Positions 21,090-34,600 of a DNA stretch of 64,000 bases are shown here, piece by piece. The DNA is from Paracentrotus lividus. Taxonomy: Eukaryota; Echinodermata; Echinoidea; Camarodonta; Echinidae. The DNA lies in assembly GCA_940671915.1 (NCBI GenBank), contig CALNVZ010002974.1:38328900-38392899 (forward strand). The letters are read 5' to 3'. Both the position numbers and the translations under genes were made by a program. How positions within the stretch are numbered: the stretch's first letter is position 1; the number at the start of each line of letters is the position of its first letter. The notes below the pieces were generated by a model, which ran no database searches, was not told the DNA's origin, and was given only the letters and a program-made list of their open reading frames with translations.

Positions 21090-24000
21090 ATAGCTTTTTC
21101 AGAAATCTTTAACAATTAAACATTTTTAAATTAGAAAGATTTATTGAACAACCTTTATGTTTTTCAATCAATTGCACAATTAAGTTCCTGTAATCGTTCT
21201 CCGTACATCCTTGCTAACCAAGAATACTATTATCAAATAACTACATATATTTCCTGAAAGAAATACTAAATCTGACCAATATGTGCAGAAATAACTAACA
21301 TTCTCTTAATCCTTCACTAATTAACTTACATGTTGAATGTAATCGTCAGATATACCTAACAGAAATATAGGCATAAGATCAGAGTTTGTCCAAAACGTTA
21401 TATAGATGCGGGCATATCATAATATGTTACATGATTGAAACACTTTGCCTTATTCACAAAGCTAAATTAGGCCAGGCTTAAATCTTGTTTAGATGTTACA
21501 AAAGTACTAATCCTGAAATGTAGATCAGTGAAACTATTTAAAAAAAAAAAACTAAAGGCTGGAAAAAGGATTACACTAACAAAAAAATATAAATAAAAAT
21601 AATAAAAATCCTTACAATAACTGATCCAGAATTAAAATCGTGTAAGACACAGCAACAAGACATATTTTCGGCCTAGTTAAACTCATCAATTAACCTAGCA
21701 TCGATAAGACACCTTTGACGTGAATAGGGCTTTATGCCTTCAGAAATATTCTGGGATGTTTCACAAAATTAAGAAAAAGCGTCTTCACGAGCATCGACAA
21801 ACTAAAACGAAAATCAAATCGCATATGGTGTGTCACAGCGAATGTTCACAATGCTTTAGACAGACATAATAGATCGTTACAACCCCACCAATCCATCCGC
21901 TTAGAGCGATTCCGATACAAAACATGTGTTGATAATTGTGTATAAAGCACTGTATCAGGCATGAGTGAATACCTGGGCGATACATGTCATTGTTCTGCAT
22001 CCGAGATTAAGTATCACCTTCTCCTGCACCGAACATCGATAAGAAATGGACTCATGACTCGCAATCTCGGTGTTCTGCTTTCGGTTATTTGACACTGCTA
22101 CAGAGTCGCACATTCTTGGATAATGGAGCTTGCAAAGTCCTACCGTGATTTAACTCCCTCAACACAAACGACATCTTTAAGGTCACTAACTTCTACCGCA
22201 TCGTTTAAACGCACAATTAAATTGATAGATTCACAATTCAGCCATCCCCTAAGAGTATAAATAACGAACACATAACGATTAATTCGATTTTAGTCTACTA
22301 ACTCTTGCGCATGTGAAAACCCCACAGGCCATGAGAATTATGTCACACCACCTAATGTCAAAAATAGAATTATAATATGTCTCGTCTGATTACCAAAACG
22401 TACGTAATACAAAAATAGTAAGACCCCCAACACTCCCCTACCAGCTACATAATTATAAATACATACGCTACACACCAATGTCATAGCACACCTTTTAAAA
22501 AAAAAAATAGCATTATATGAAACATCATTAGTTCTAATTAAAGTAAAATTTTAACATCTTCACAAATACATATGTTTTTAGTCTTAAAACATATACATAG
22601 AAATTTAATCCACTGTATTGCAACAAAAATTAACAAAATACATAAATAACAAGATGTACGGAAAACAAATACATTTCGACTTATAATCTGGGTTCTGATA
22701 GTGAAAATTTTAACATTCAATCATTATATTAACCTAAAATAAAATAATCACCGGATTAAATAAATCACAGAAATAAAAAATTGCTAGTTCTTAAAATTTA
22801 TATATCAACTTATCTATCTAACAAAGCCAATCCAAAGAAGCAGGCATAACTGTTTATATTTTAGCTTGCTACCTACCAAATAAAAACAAATTTGTCCGGA
22901 AGCTCTTATTCATTGGGCTCAATTCTAAAATTTGTTTTGTTTTGTCTGTATGGTTTAATCAATGCTCCAAAGGAATTATTCCCAGCAGCATGAGCATGCA
23001 ATAATCAAATCAATTACCTTCTCAAAATGTTTAATATTTCATGAAGGAAATGTGCTGCTCTATCAAGAACATGGAGTCCCTCACACCCTTTATCCCACAT
23101 CGAATTCATCATTGAATTCTCATGCATCATAGGATCTATAAAGAATGAAACCGATTGCACCCCTTCAAAGTTCCAAAATCAGAATCATACACGTTTAAAA
23201 ATCATGCATCGTGCCGACATGTGTCTGGCTGTACAAAGAAATATGATCATTTTTTTGATGCAAATACTCTTGATACTTGGTAAATATATGTTTAATTTAT
23301 ACACTGTTTTTGTAGCCATCTATTGGCCACATCCATCATCATCCTGCACCAGGATAAGTCCATACATGTCACATTATATTTTAATCAACGCCACACATAC
23401 ATAATCTACAGTCTGTGTTAAAAAAATGTACACGGAGAAAAAATTATTTAGTGTGAAATATTTCAAAAATGCTTGATGTGTCACCAAAATAACCAAAAGA
23501 TTTTCCTTCTGATGCGCTCTTGCTTAATTTGCTTCGTGAAATCAAAAGTTATGCTAAATTTGCCAACAAGGAAAATCGAAACTTGAGCACTTTATGCCAT
23601 TATACGATACCTATACACAAAGCATGACGCTGCAACAAACGGAGTCGTTTTCTTATTGCCAGAAACTACATGTATCAATATTTCAAAAAATACAACACCA
23701 AATGATAAAATGCAGGAAACTATCTTCCTGCATGATAAATACCAAACAATAGCAGGTTATTATCTTCATACTAAAAAAAATGTTTGCACGACCATTATTG
23801 ACACAGCACTGTAGTCTAGAGGTCACAAGAGAACACTTTAATATAAAACCTTGATGTAAAAATGCATAATTATATGAAAGCGCGTTAATCTAAAAGCACA
23901 ACAACCTTAATTGCATATTTAATATTTTTATAAACAAATTAAAGTTCACCTACTAATATTGATTAGACAGATCAAATATACCTTCAAAGCAGATAAACAA

Positions 24001-27000
24001 TAAAAACAAAATAAACAATAAAAACCCCAAATTAAAGAAAAAATATAGCACTGTCGCCACAAAATAAATCACATTCATCTTCCTATCAGCATAGGCCCGA
24101 TGTCCTTGACATCTCTCAGAAATAACCATGTGTATTTGATTGCCCAATTCCATCATTATTAATGGTAGAATTAACCTCATTAGGCATCATCCTTCCTCCA
24201 CATCAAACCACATCTGCTCGGTTATAAATAGACCAATCAGGATACCAACCTATACACTCTTTCGATTTTATATGCTTCCACAAATATGTTTCCTCTGTGT
24301 TACTCTACTCTTTTAACTGACTGGTTCAATTGACCCATTCAAGTTAATTTGGCATAATATCTCATTCTGATCAACTATGATTAGCACTATATAAAATTAC
24401 TCAAAAATAAAATGATATACACAGGAATATGCCAACTACATATAGCCCACGCAATGCAGACCAATGAATTTAACTCTTCATTATTTAGATCTACTTCTAT
24501 TTACTGCATCTTTTTTAATTATAATTTGCAAAACGGTTATAAACAAAACCTGAAACTGTTTTCAAAAAAAAATTAAAGCATCCCATGAATTATTCATTGA
24601 TAGTCCCGCATCTCTCCAAAATTTTGGCATTGTTCTTTATCTCCCCTTTGTTCAAAATAACTGGGTCGGTCAGTCCATCCTTCGGAATGAACAACAATAA
24701 CACCCTCAAATACACCAAAATGCGCTCAACACACATATAACAACATAAAAAAAAGAACTGAAAATAGAAAAAATCCCTTATTAAAAGCCATGTTACAAAC
24801 GTATGCAGTGAGGTATTATATTCAAATTCAAAAACTTTCAAATATAAGACGAATAAAAGAATAAATAAATATATTTGTCTTTTTTATGTATACATTCCTA
24901 TATTCCTTGTCTATGACATTCATAATTTGACAGAAAAAACCTCCTGAGAATATAGGGAATGAAAATATTAATGTCAAAGGAAGTACTATAACCATATATT
25001 CCTTGTGACAAACACAATTACATTATTCAAATTTCCATATTGATCCAAAATTCCTATTTCTAAAATGACTTATTATTTATCACCATATGTTATCTTCTAG
25101 ATCAATCAATCAATCTCCCTAAACAATTTATTTATTTTCTTAAAATCGCATATAAATTCATTGTTCCTTTTTTACAACATATTGGAACCAACTTGAATAG
25201 TATTGCCCTTGTGTTTTATAAATAGCTACATTATTAAATGGAATTATACATATTGTGAATTTTCATGATGAACTCTCCCAGTTCTCACTCACTTTAAAAT
25301 AAAAACCAAATAGTCAAAGAAACAGAATATGTGCACACTTGCATAACAAGACCCTGCCAGCAAATATACAGAGCGAATTCTGGATCGGAATTACGAGAAC
25401 CAAAGCATAAATCAATTTATGAGAGGTACCCATTTATCCTTTAAAGAGTTATTTATATTCACTTAGAAATATGAGACGCTTGTCAATTCTGCTCATATCC
25501 CCCCTCCTCTGAATCTATAAGAAGACTTCAATTTTGAATTAAAGCTGAGTCCATTCAATCTCGCAATTGTCTTGTTCTTTTTAATGAGTTAGAACCCTTA
25601 CCCACTTTTCTATATTCATACTTTCTCGAGCAGCAGTTATAGAAACTCTCTAACATGAGGAACTAGTTACAGACGCCGTTGATGTATTTTATATCATGAC
25701 ACATCTTAATACAAGAAGCAATTTAAATTGAGTTTGAAAAATTATGAGGTTTCCTATTCAATATTCGTATATATCAATTTTCACTTCCTATATGATTCAA
25801 ATTAAAATGATACAGCAAGAAGATTAGAGCAAACTAGCAAACTTTAAAGAGCAAAGTTTTCATTGATAAAAACATTGGCCAAATATATTAAAAGCATGTT
25901 CATCTTCTTTTTTCAAGAAATAGTAACAAAAAAAGCACAAAGTATGCGTAAGACGAGCTGCATGCGTTTATAATTCTGCAAGAAAAAATTATTAAAATGT
26001 AGATAGCCAAAGAGATTGGATTGATAGAAATTTTACAAGATGGGAACACCAAATAAAATATGAAGACATTAAAACGAAGCTTTGTAAAGTTTGTTTTTAA
26101 CTTGTGATTTAACTAACTCTGAAATTAGGAAATAGCTGTCTAATTTAGATTAGAACTTTGTAATTTCAAGAAAATTCCTGTTCATATGACTCTTATCAGA
26201 TGCTGACTTCTTTGACTAGCCATACATGGGCAAAATTGGGAGGAAGGAAAATTACCTTATTTGTAACATATGACCCACTTTATCTGCCCTGTGAGTGCAG
26301 ACTTGGAGGGAGTAGGGGGGGCGCAGGGAGACCATCTAATCACCCTATAGCCTACAGCTACCGATTTGATGAAGATGAATGAATCCCTGTTCACCACTAT
26401 ACATCCTTATTAGCTTTATGCAACCTTCTATTCTCATGGGAAACTAATGCTTTTAAACCCCCACATTAAGTCATCTGTAATGAAATTATGTGCAATATTG
26501 ACGACCTGCCCCTATAATGAATGCATTTGAGCAATTCTCATATCTCATAGCAACTAACGTTTGTGATATTAGTCTGTTAAATGCACTTCGAGGGCCAGTA
26601 TTATAAGAAGCATCCCCAATATGCAATGGATTCCAAATTATCCAGGAAATTTGTGTTATATGCGCGCATGTTAAAGTCATAGCATGCTACACAAAGCAGT
26701 TGAGGAAGGGGTGGGAGCCAAATATGCTTCGCAGCCTGTATTCCAATGCTTTAGGATAATATCAATGATGAACAATATATTTATAAAGTATTTAGGAATG
26801 AAGGAATATGCTAATAAAACATTTCCAATGTATGGAGTTATTCATCTTTCATAGGCAGGAGTTAAAAAAATATTATTAATTTTTATCTGCACTAAATGGC
26901 CATCCGCCATACATTATGATAATAATTTCCATGTACATACTTTATATGGAAAATAAAAGAAATCAAACATAAGCTGTGAATCGATGGCTGAGCGACAAGT

Positions 27001-30000
27001 ATCAGAGATGTCAAAATTTCAGAAATTTAAATGTTATTACTTTAAACACGCTGAGAATATTTTTCCATCCTTTTATTTAGCTTCATTTACTTTTTCTTAT
27101 ATATGCCTACCATATTTCTAGCTTCTGTACACCCCTAAGAACTTTTTCCTTAATTAAATAAAACAAAGTATTAATAATTGAAAAAAAAAAATTATCTTTA
27201 TTGAAGCTCACATGGCTTAAGCTCTGTCAACTCTTAGGAACATCTCTTTAGATCAAATACATCCCCCTATATAAATATATCTCAGGCATTTATATTTGTT
27301 TTATCTCTTCCACTGAACTGGATGATGAACTTTACTGTGGTAATCTACAGTAGTTCTCTGATAAGGTTTTAATTTGGAGGGTAGATTTGAAATAACCCTT
27401 CGGCTCAGCGGAGTCATTATTTAATGTCTGATTCTAGATCATATGAGTCCTTCATAAAGTTGTTAGTACGTAAGCCACGTTTTGACTTCATCATCGCCTA
27501 TGTTTAGATTTGTCTGATATCAGTTGGTTTCAAGATTATTGCATCGCTGGTTATAAGAGAACAAATGCTGCAATCTACTTCAATTATATTTTCATGTAGA
27601 TGCACTTGCTTAGTCAGCGCTCAGTTGAAAAGGTTCATTTGGAAATAACCCTGGTCTTACTCTTCACTACCTGTGGCATTGGTTCTTAATTATCATTTCG
27701 ATGTTGTCTATTGAATGTTCAGAGTATCAGGAAGCACCCACTACCCCAGACAATACCTCCAGGGCGCTGACTAACAACAAAGGTTTCATCAATTGCAATT
27801 TGAAAAGCATTGATTGGTCATGGATCCCAGTCATTTGAACAAAATTCATGATTGCATTAACCAATGAATCTGTATTGGAGCTATGCAACTCTTACCCAGA
27901 ATAGTAAGGTTGTATAGTATGGACGTTGGTTAAGTTTCTAGGTAATTCGTTCAGTGGTATTTTCATTAGAAGCAATTAGGAACACATCCAATCGTAATTC
28001 ACTATATGTTAACATACAATCTGCATCTAACATGCTTGTCGACCCACTCATGCCTCCTAAATAATTATACAATTAGGATAATTTAAGCATAGGCTAACAC
28101 AGCTAAGTGCCTGCATCAGATATTCAAATCATTAATGATTTACCCCTGCCAAATTACTTTACAGACAAAAAGCTAAAATAGATCAGCTGAGATCGTTGTC
28201 AGCAGTATTCTTTTCTCATTCTTGAAAGCAGTTGCAGATCCTCTAATTGGTGAGATTGAATCTATGATAGAGCTGAGTTTCATACATTGCTCTTATGTAT
28301 TTAGCATGGTTAAGGTATTACTCACTAAAAACCAATCATTTTCTCGAAAATCATCTTCTTTTGTGCTCATTGCCATTTTCACAACTGAGATTTTAGCATA
28401 CCACATAAGGTAGATTCAAATAGAGGAAATTGATTAATCTGTGAAATTCTAAACTTAAAACCTAATAACGACAGCATTCAATTTTCTATTGTTTAGAATC
28501 CATAAGAGAAGATACACATAGCCCTACATCTTTTAGGACGTCTAAAGAGAGAGTCCCCAATTTCCATACAGTGATTTTTAAATGCTATCCGGTCTTCCAG
28601 TACACTCTGTGAGCATATATTATATTTTTCTCTCATAGATATGTTTTTTTTTGTGGGGGAGATAATCTGACCCATTAATATCTTTACCTTCACTGCATAT
28701 TCTTTTTTACACTTTGGGTTGGTCGTCTTCATCTTCTAAATGATAGCCCTTCTGCTGCCAATAATACTTATATTCCATCTCTTTGCCGGTAGATGCATCT
28801 CCTATGAACTCTCAACGGGGGCATTCTCAAAGGACTTGTCGACATTCATCCGACAAAAATTTGCTCTCAGCCAATCAATGCAAGCATTTCAGTACTATAA
28901 CAGTTTTCGGATAGACGTCCGACAAGTCCTGATAAACACCACCTGGAGTCTTTTTTATTGCTGCACCAGCCTCAGTTAAAAGAAACCGCCCTCTAATTTG
29001 ATCAGGCGTTATCAAAAGACTGCGGACTATTTATCAACAAAACTTTAAAACTAACTGAAAGCTGCATCATGTGCTTATGAAAAATGTCGAGTAAACGTCC
29101 ACATCCTATTGTATGAAATGCCCTCAGAATAAAACCTCATAAAAAATAAATCTTCTGCATAGCTCAAGCTTGCCGTGAAGTTTCACAATAACGACCTTGA
29201 CCTGACTTCAACAAAAAAATGTTTAGATTTCTTCCAAAGTCTGTATTTTTCAGAAAAAGCCTGCATCTCCTCTGATAGGGTTCATTCATCTATCACAGAT
29301 AGCTACTAGTAAAATAGCTTGAAGCGTATTGCAGGACCGCCTTTTGTCCTCTCAATATCTCCGCTTCATCCAGGCAACCTCACAGCGTTGGCTGCCATGA
29401 ATACCAGTAGTAGGTGGCTCATATGCCCTCTTTTCAAACTAACAACCGCCCATTTTCATCCAATCACAATCTTGCACACTGACCCCATGTGACCTACCCC
29501 AATCCTCACTCCACTCAGGATATATAAAGACTTGAACAAGGATCGGTTGAGGGGGTAATTTCATTTTAATTCTTAAATTGAATTTATATATATTTTATTT
29601 TTTTTGAAAATTTATATCATTAAACATAACTTTTTGTCATGAAAGAAAATATCCTGAACTTGTCAGCTAAGGAGGACCTCAATAGTCTATTACGTACCAA
29701 TCATTGATATAGGCCTATATATCTCTCTTGGGAGGGTCTCACAATCTGCGACTCATGAGTGTTATGTAAAAAAAAAAGAAAAAGAAATAACATCTCAACT
29801 TCTTTTTACCAAAACAGTTGACAGAGTTGTGCAGCACCCAATAATAGCAGCGAGTTAATAATCATTCAAATTTATAAGGTAAAGAGGATGGTGAAGCCCT
29901 CAATGGGTCAAATAGGTTCATTTCAGACAGTGCTTAATAATGCTCTAACCTTTTTTCAACAAATTTTGTCATCCACCGGGCTCTATTCCCATTAAGCATA

Positions 30001-30311
30001 TCCAGCGCAGTGAGCTCTCACCTCCCATGCGTATCCATCCAATGCACACCACCATATTGTTAGATAGAATCTTCCTCTGAAATTAGAGTCTTGTCTTAAG
30101 TGTATGTTCGCGCGATCCATCTATTTCAATCCTTCAATAATTTGCAGGCCCATTCTCTTCTCAGACAGTACCAGAGCTACATTATTTTGGCACTAGCCAA
30201 AAACTTATTGCTTTGCGTAAGATCTGAATCCCTACCTGTATTCTTCCCAACCAACATCCAAGTTACGATCTTACCATAATTCTGCATCCTCCTTCATCAC
30301 CCAGCCTGACG
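21090..30311. repeat. Copy 1 of a 9-10 kb segment: likely assembly duplicate
   Basis: From 21090 to the base before the N gap this sequence follows 30337-40402 in order throughout. Anchors: ATAGC..TTTTCAGAAAT (21090/30337), TTATTCACAAAG (21452/30716), CAGATAAACAATAAAAACAA (23988/33520), AATCCCTGTT..CAC near 26380/36095, CAGTCATTTGAACAAAA (27828/37686), CTGACG at the end (30306/40397). Differences are dominated by single-base indels spread evenly, and copy 1 is shorter by about 0.84 kb. MITE remnants matching copy 2 lie at about 21446-21730, 21751-22328, 28816-28942 and 29001-29128. No frame is reliable here. Confidence 0.93.
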
Positions 30312-30336
30312 NNNNNNNNNNNNNNNNNNNNNNNNN
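30312..30336. other. Assembly gap, 25 N
   Basis: Exactly 25 undetermined bases separate the two copies of the 9-10 kb segment. A fixed small gap is typical of gap-filling software marking an unresolved join, not a measured distance. Confidence 0.99.
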
Positions 30337-30709
30337 ATAGGCTTTTCAGAAATGTTAAGAACAATTTAACATTTTTAAAGAATTAAGAAATTATTGAAAC
30401 CTTTTGTGTTGTCAATGTAATTTGCACAATTAAGTCCCTGTATCTGTCCCTGTACATGCCTTTGGTTAACCAAGAAGTACTGATTATCAAATAACTATAT
30501 TTTCTTGGAGGGAAATGACTATCTGCCAAGTTGTTGGTGCAAATAACATTTTCTCTTAAGTTTTCTATTAACTTACATGTAGAGATTGTTAATCTGTTCA
30601 TATATTACGCTTTAACAGAATATTAGGATAAGATCAAAGTTTGTCCCAAAGAGGGTTATTATAGATGGGGGGCATATCAGAAATATTTGTTACATTGATT
30701 GAACACTTT

Positions 30710-30991
30710 GGCCCGTATTCACAAAGGTGGTCTAAAGTTAGGCCTAGCTTAAATCTGTGGTTTAGCTATGGTTAGCAAAGTGTGACTGAATCCTGAAATG
30801 TAGATGGCAGTGAAACTATTAAAAAACTAGCTGGGAATGATAAGTACAAAAGTTTCCCTTACAATTAAAACATGATTCCAGAATTTAGAAATCGTGTAAG
30901 GAACATGCAACATAGACAGATTTTGCTGGCCATAGTTAAACCACAGATTTAACCTAGGCTTGAATTTAGGACACCTTTGTGAATAAGGGCC
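30710..30991. mobile_element. Foldback MITE, GGCCC(G/T)TATTCACAAAGGTG ends
   Basis: The left arm GGCCCGTATTCACAAAGGTG continues through GTTAGGCCTAGCTTAAATC, GTGGTTTAGCTATGG. The right arm reads inverted: CCATAGTTAAACCACAG, ATTTAACCTAGGCTTGAATT, ACACCTTTGTGAATAAGGGCC. Arms of about 70 bp enclose an AT-rich centre. It has no coding capacity. The corresponding remnant in copy 1 of the duplicate is at about 21446-21730. Confidence 0.82.
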
Positions 30992-31010
30992 TTTATGCTT
31001 CAGAAATTAC

Positions 31011-31685
31011 CTGGGGATGTTTCACAAAGAGTTAAGTAGACTTAAAGGTGGTCCTTCACGAGCATCGCTAAACTAAAACGAGAAATCAAGATGCGCTATG
31101 TGTGGTCACAGCTATATTGTTCACAATGCTTAGAGCATGACTTAATTTGCATACGGTTACACCCCAGCCAATCGCGATCGCGCTGTGAGAGCGATTCGCG
31201 ATACAAAACATGTGTGTGGATACTGTTTGTGTGTATAAAGCACTGTATCAGTGCATGAGTGAATACCTGGGCCGAATACATTGCAGTGTTCGGTGTTCGG
31301 ATCTCGAGATGTACTAGTATCACCTTCTCGCTTGCACGCGAATCATTGCCGATAAGAAATTGACTCATGACTTCGGCAATCGTTCGGGTGTTCTAGCTTT
31401 CGGTTTTTGGACCACTGCGTAAGAGTCGCACATCGTTGGGATGAATGGGCAGCTTGCAAAGTCCGTTACCGTGTATTTTGAACTCCCTCAACACTATGGG
31501 GAACGTACATCTTTAAGGTCGCACTTAACTTCTACGCGCATCTTGTTTTATAACGCACAATTTAATTGATAGATTTCACAATGGCATGCATCCCCTAATG
31601 AGGTGATGCGTAATATAACGCACGAAATTAACGATTTAAGTGCGATTTTTATGTCTACTTAACTCTTTGTGAAACACCCCACAGG
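31011..31685. mobile_element. Foldback MITE, GGGG(A)TGTTTCACAAAGAGTTAAG ends
   Basis: The left end has GGGGATGTTTCACAAAGAGT followed by TAAGTAGACTTAAA. The right end, inverted, has TTATGTCTACTTA, then ACTCTTTGTGAAACACCCC and ACAGG. The match runs over at least 35 bp with few differences. The roughly 600-bp interior has CGATCGCG and AACGCAC motifs but no reliable frame. Its partner in copy 1 lies at 21751-22328. Its GTTTCAC-containing ends recall the element at 13.3 kb. Confidence 0.82.
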
Positions 31686-34600
31686 CCATGATGAATTTAT
31701 GTCAACTCCCAGCCTAAATGTCAAAAAGAGAATTATTAATATGTGTCTCGTCTGATGTACCAAACACGTTTAGACGTATAGCAAAAATAGTAAACCCCAA
31801 CACTCCCCCATACTGTTACATTATATATAAAACATACGCTCACACAAATGTCATGGTCGACACTTCTTTAAAAAAAAAAAAGCATTATGAACATTCATTA
31901 GTTCTATTATTGAGAAGTAAAGATTTTAACATTCAATCAAGATACATGATATTTTATTAGGTCTTTGTAAACATAGTTACATAGAAATTTAGATCCCACT
32001 GGTATTGCAACAAAAGTAACAAAAATACATAAATACAAGAGTGTAGGAAAACAAATAAATGCGACAGAAATCTAGTGAAAGATTTTAACATTCAATCATT
32101 ATAAGTTAAGCTCTAAAATAAATGATTGAAGTCAACCTGTGATTAAAATAAAGTCACAAAATAAAAATGTGCTAGTTCTTAAAGATTTGATATATTCTTA
32201 TATCTTGATCGTATTAACAAGCCAATTCAAAGAAGCAGGGCATAACTGTTTATATTTAGTCTTGCTGACCTACAAATAAAAACAAATTTGGTCCTGAAGC
32301 TCTGGTATATTTCATTGGCGTGGGCTCAATTCTAAAATTTGTTTTGTTTTGTTTTGTTGTTGTATTGGTTTTAATTCAATGCTCCAAAGGAATTATTCTC
32401 CAGAGCATGAGCATGCAATAAATCAAATCCATTACCCTTCGTCAAAATGTTTTAATATTTCATGAAGTGAAATGGTGCTGCTCTATCATAGGAACATGAG
32501 GTCGCCTCCAACACCCTTTATCCCCACATCGAGATTCATCATTGAATTTCTCATGCATCATTAGGATCATAATGAATGGATAGAGGGATGCACCCCTTCA
32601 AAGTGTCAAAATCAGAATCATTAACACGTTTAAAAAGTCATTGCTAACGTTTGCAGACATCTGGTCTGCTGCTGTACAAAGAAATATGGATATTTATTTT
32701 GATGGCAAATTACTCTTGGAGTACTTGGTAAATATATGGTTTGATATTTATCACTGTTTTTGTAGCCACTATTGCCATCATCATCATCATCTGCACCAGG
32801 ATAATTGCCATACATGTCATCATTATTATTTTTAATTCAACGCCACCATACATTAGGATCTACAGTCTGTGTAAAAAAAATGGTACAGTCGGAAAAAAAT
32901 TATTTAGGTGTGAAATATTTTCAAATAATGTGTGTATGTGGTACCAAAATAAAGCCAAAAGATTTTCCTTGCTGATGCGCTTTGTTCTGTATAATTTGCT
33001 TTCGTAAATCAAAAGTTATGCTAAATTTTGTGCCACAAGGAATAAATCGAAATTGAGCACTTTATGGCCATTATACGATACCTATACACAAAGGCATGGG
33101 ACGGCGTGCGAAAAATGGATTTTTCTTGATTGCAGAAAACTACATGTAGTCATATTTCAAAAATAACAACACCAAATGGGATGAAAAAAATTGCAGGTAA
33201 AAGTCTGATCTTCCTGCTTTATGATAATACCAAACAATAGCAGGTTGTGATTGATCTTCATACTATAAAAAAAATGTTTTGCACTTGGACCATTTTATTT
33301 GACACAGACTGTAGTAGAGTGTACGATAGAGTATACAACTTTTATATAATAATACTCTTGATGTAAATATGCATATAATGAATGAAAGCGCTGTGAAATC
33401 TAAAAGCAACAACAACTCTTTAAATATTGCATTATTTAATATTGTTTAAATCAAAATGTAAAGGTGCCTACCTACTAATATTTGTATTTATGACAGATCA
33501 AATTTATACCTTCAAAGCAGATAAACAATAAAAACAAAATATAAACAATAAAAACAAAATTTAAAGAAAAATATAGGACTGTGCACAAAATAAATCACAT
33601 TCATCTTTCCTATCAGCATATGGCCCTGTGTCCTTTGACATCTCTCAGAAATATACGATGGTGTCATTTTGATTGCCCAATTCCATCATTATTTAATTGG
33701 TAGATGTACCTCATTAGGCATCATCCTTCCTCCACCCATCAAACCACATCTGCTCTGGTTATAAATATGACCAATTCAAGGATACACCTTATCTCTTGAT
33801 TTTGATATGCTGTCCACAAATATTTGTTTCCTCTGGTTACTCTACTCTTTTAACTGAAGGGTTCAATTGACCCTATTCAAGGTTAATTGGGGGCCATATA
33901 CTAGTATTCTGGATCAACTATGATAGCATATAATAATAATTTACTCAAAAATAAAATGATATACACAGGGAAATTATTGCCAAACTAATATAGCCCATGC
34001 AATGGCAGAAATGAATTTATCTTCTATTTATGTTGGTATCTTACTTTTCTATTGTACTGGTATCTTTTTTTAAATTATTAATTTGCAAAAAGGTATAAAC
34101 AAAACCTGAAAACTGTTTTCAAAGAAAATTAAAGCATGTCCCATGAATTTATTCATTGATAATCCCGATCTTCCAAAATTTTGGGGGCATTGTTCTTTTA
34201 TCTCCCCTTTTGTTTCAGAAATAACTGGGTCTGGTCATCCAGTCCTCTAGGGAATGAAAGAGGACAAGTCTTCCCTTTCAGAATACACCAAAATGGTCGT
34301 CAACACACATATAACAACATAAATAAAAGACTTGTAAAATAGAAAAATTCCCTTATTTAAGCCATGTTACAATACGTATGGCAGGTGAGGGTATTGTATT
34401 CAAATTCAAAACTTTCAAATATAAGACTGAATAAATGAATAAGATAATATATTTGTTTTTTGTTATGTGTTATACACTTTTCCTATATTTCCTTGTCTAT
34501 GACATTCATAATTTGACAGAAAAAAAATTCTCCTGAGAATATAGGGAATGAAAATGATTAATGTCAGGAAGGAATGTACTATTAACATATATTTTCCTTG

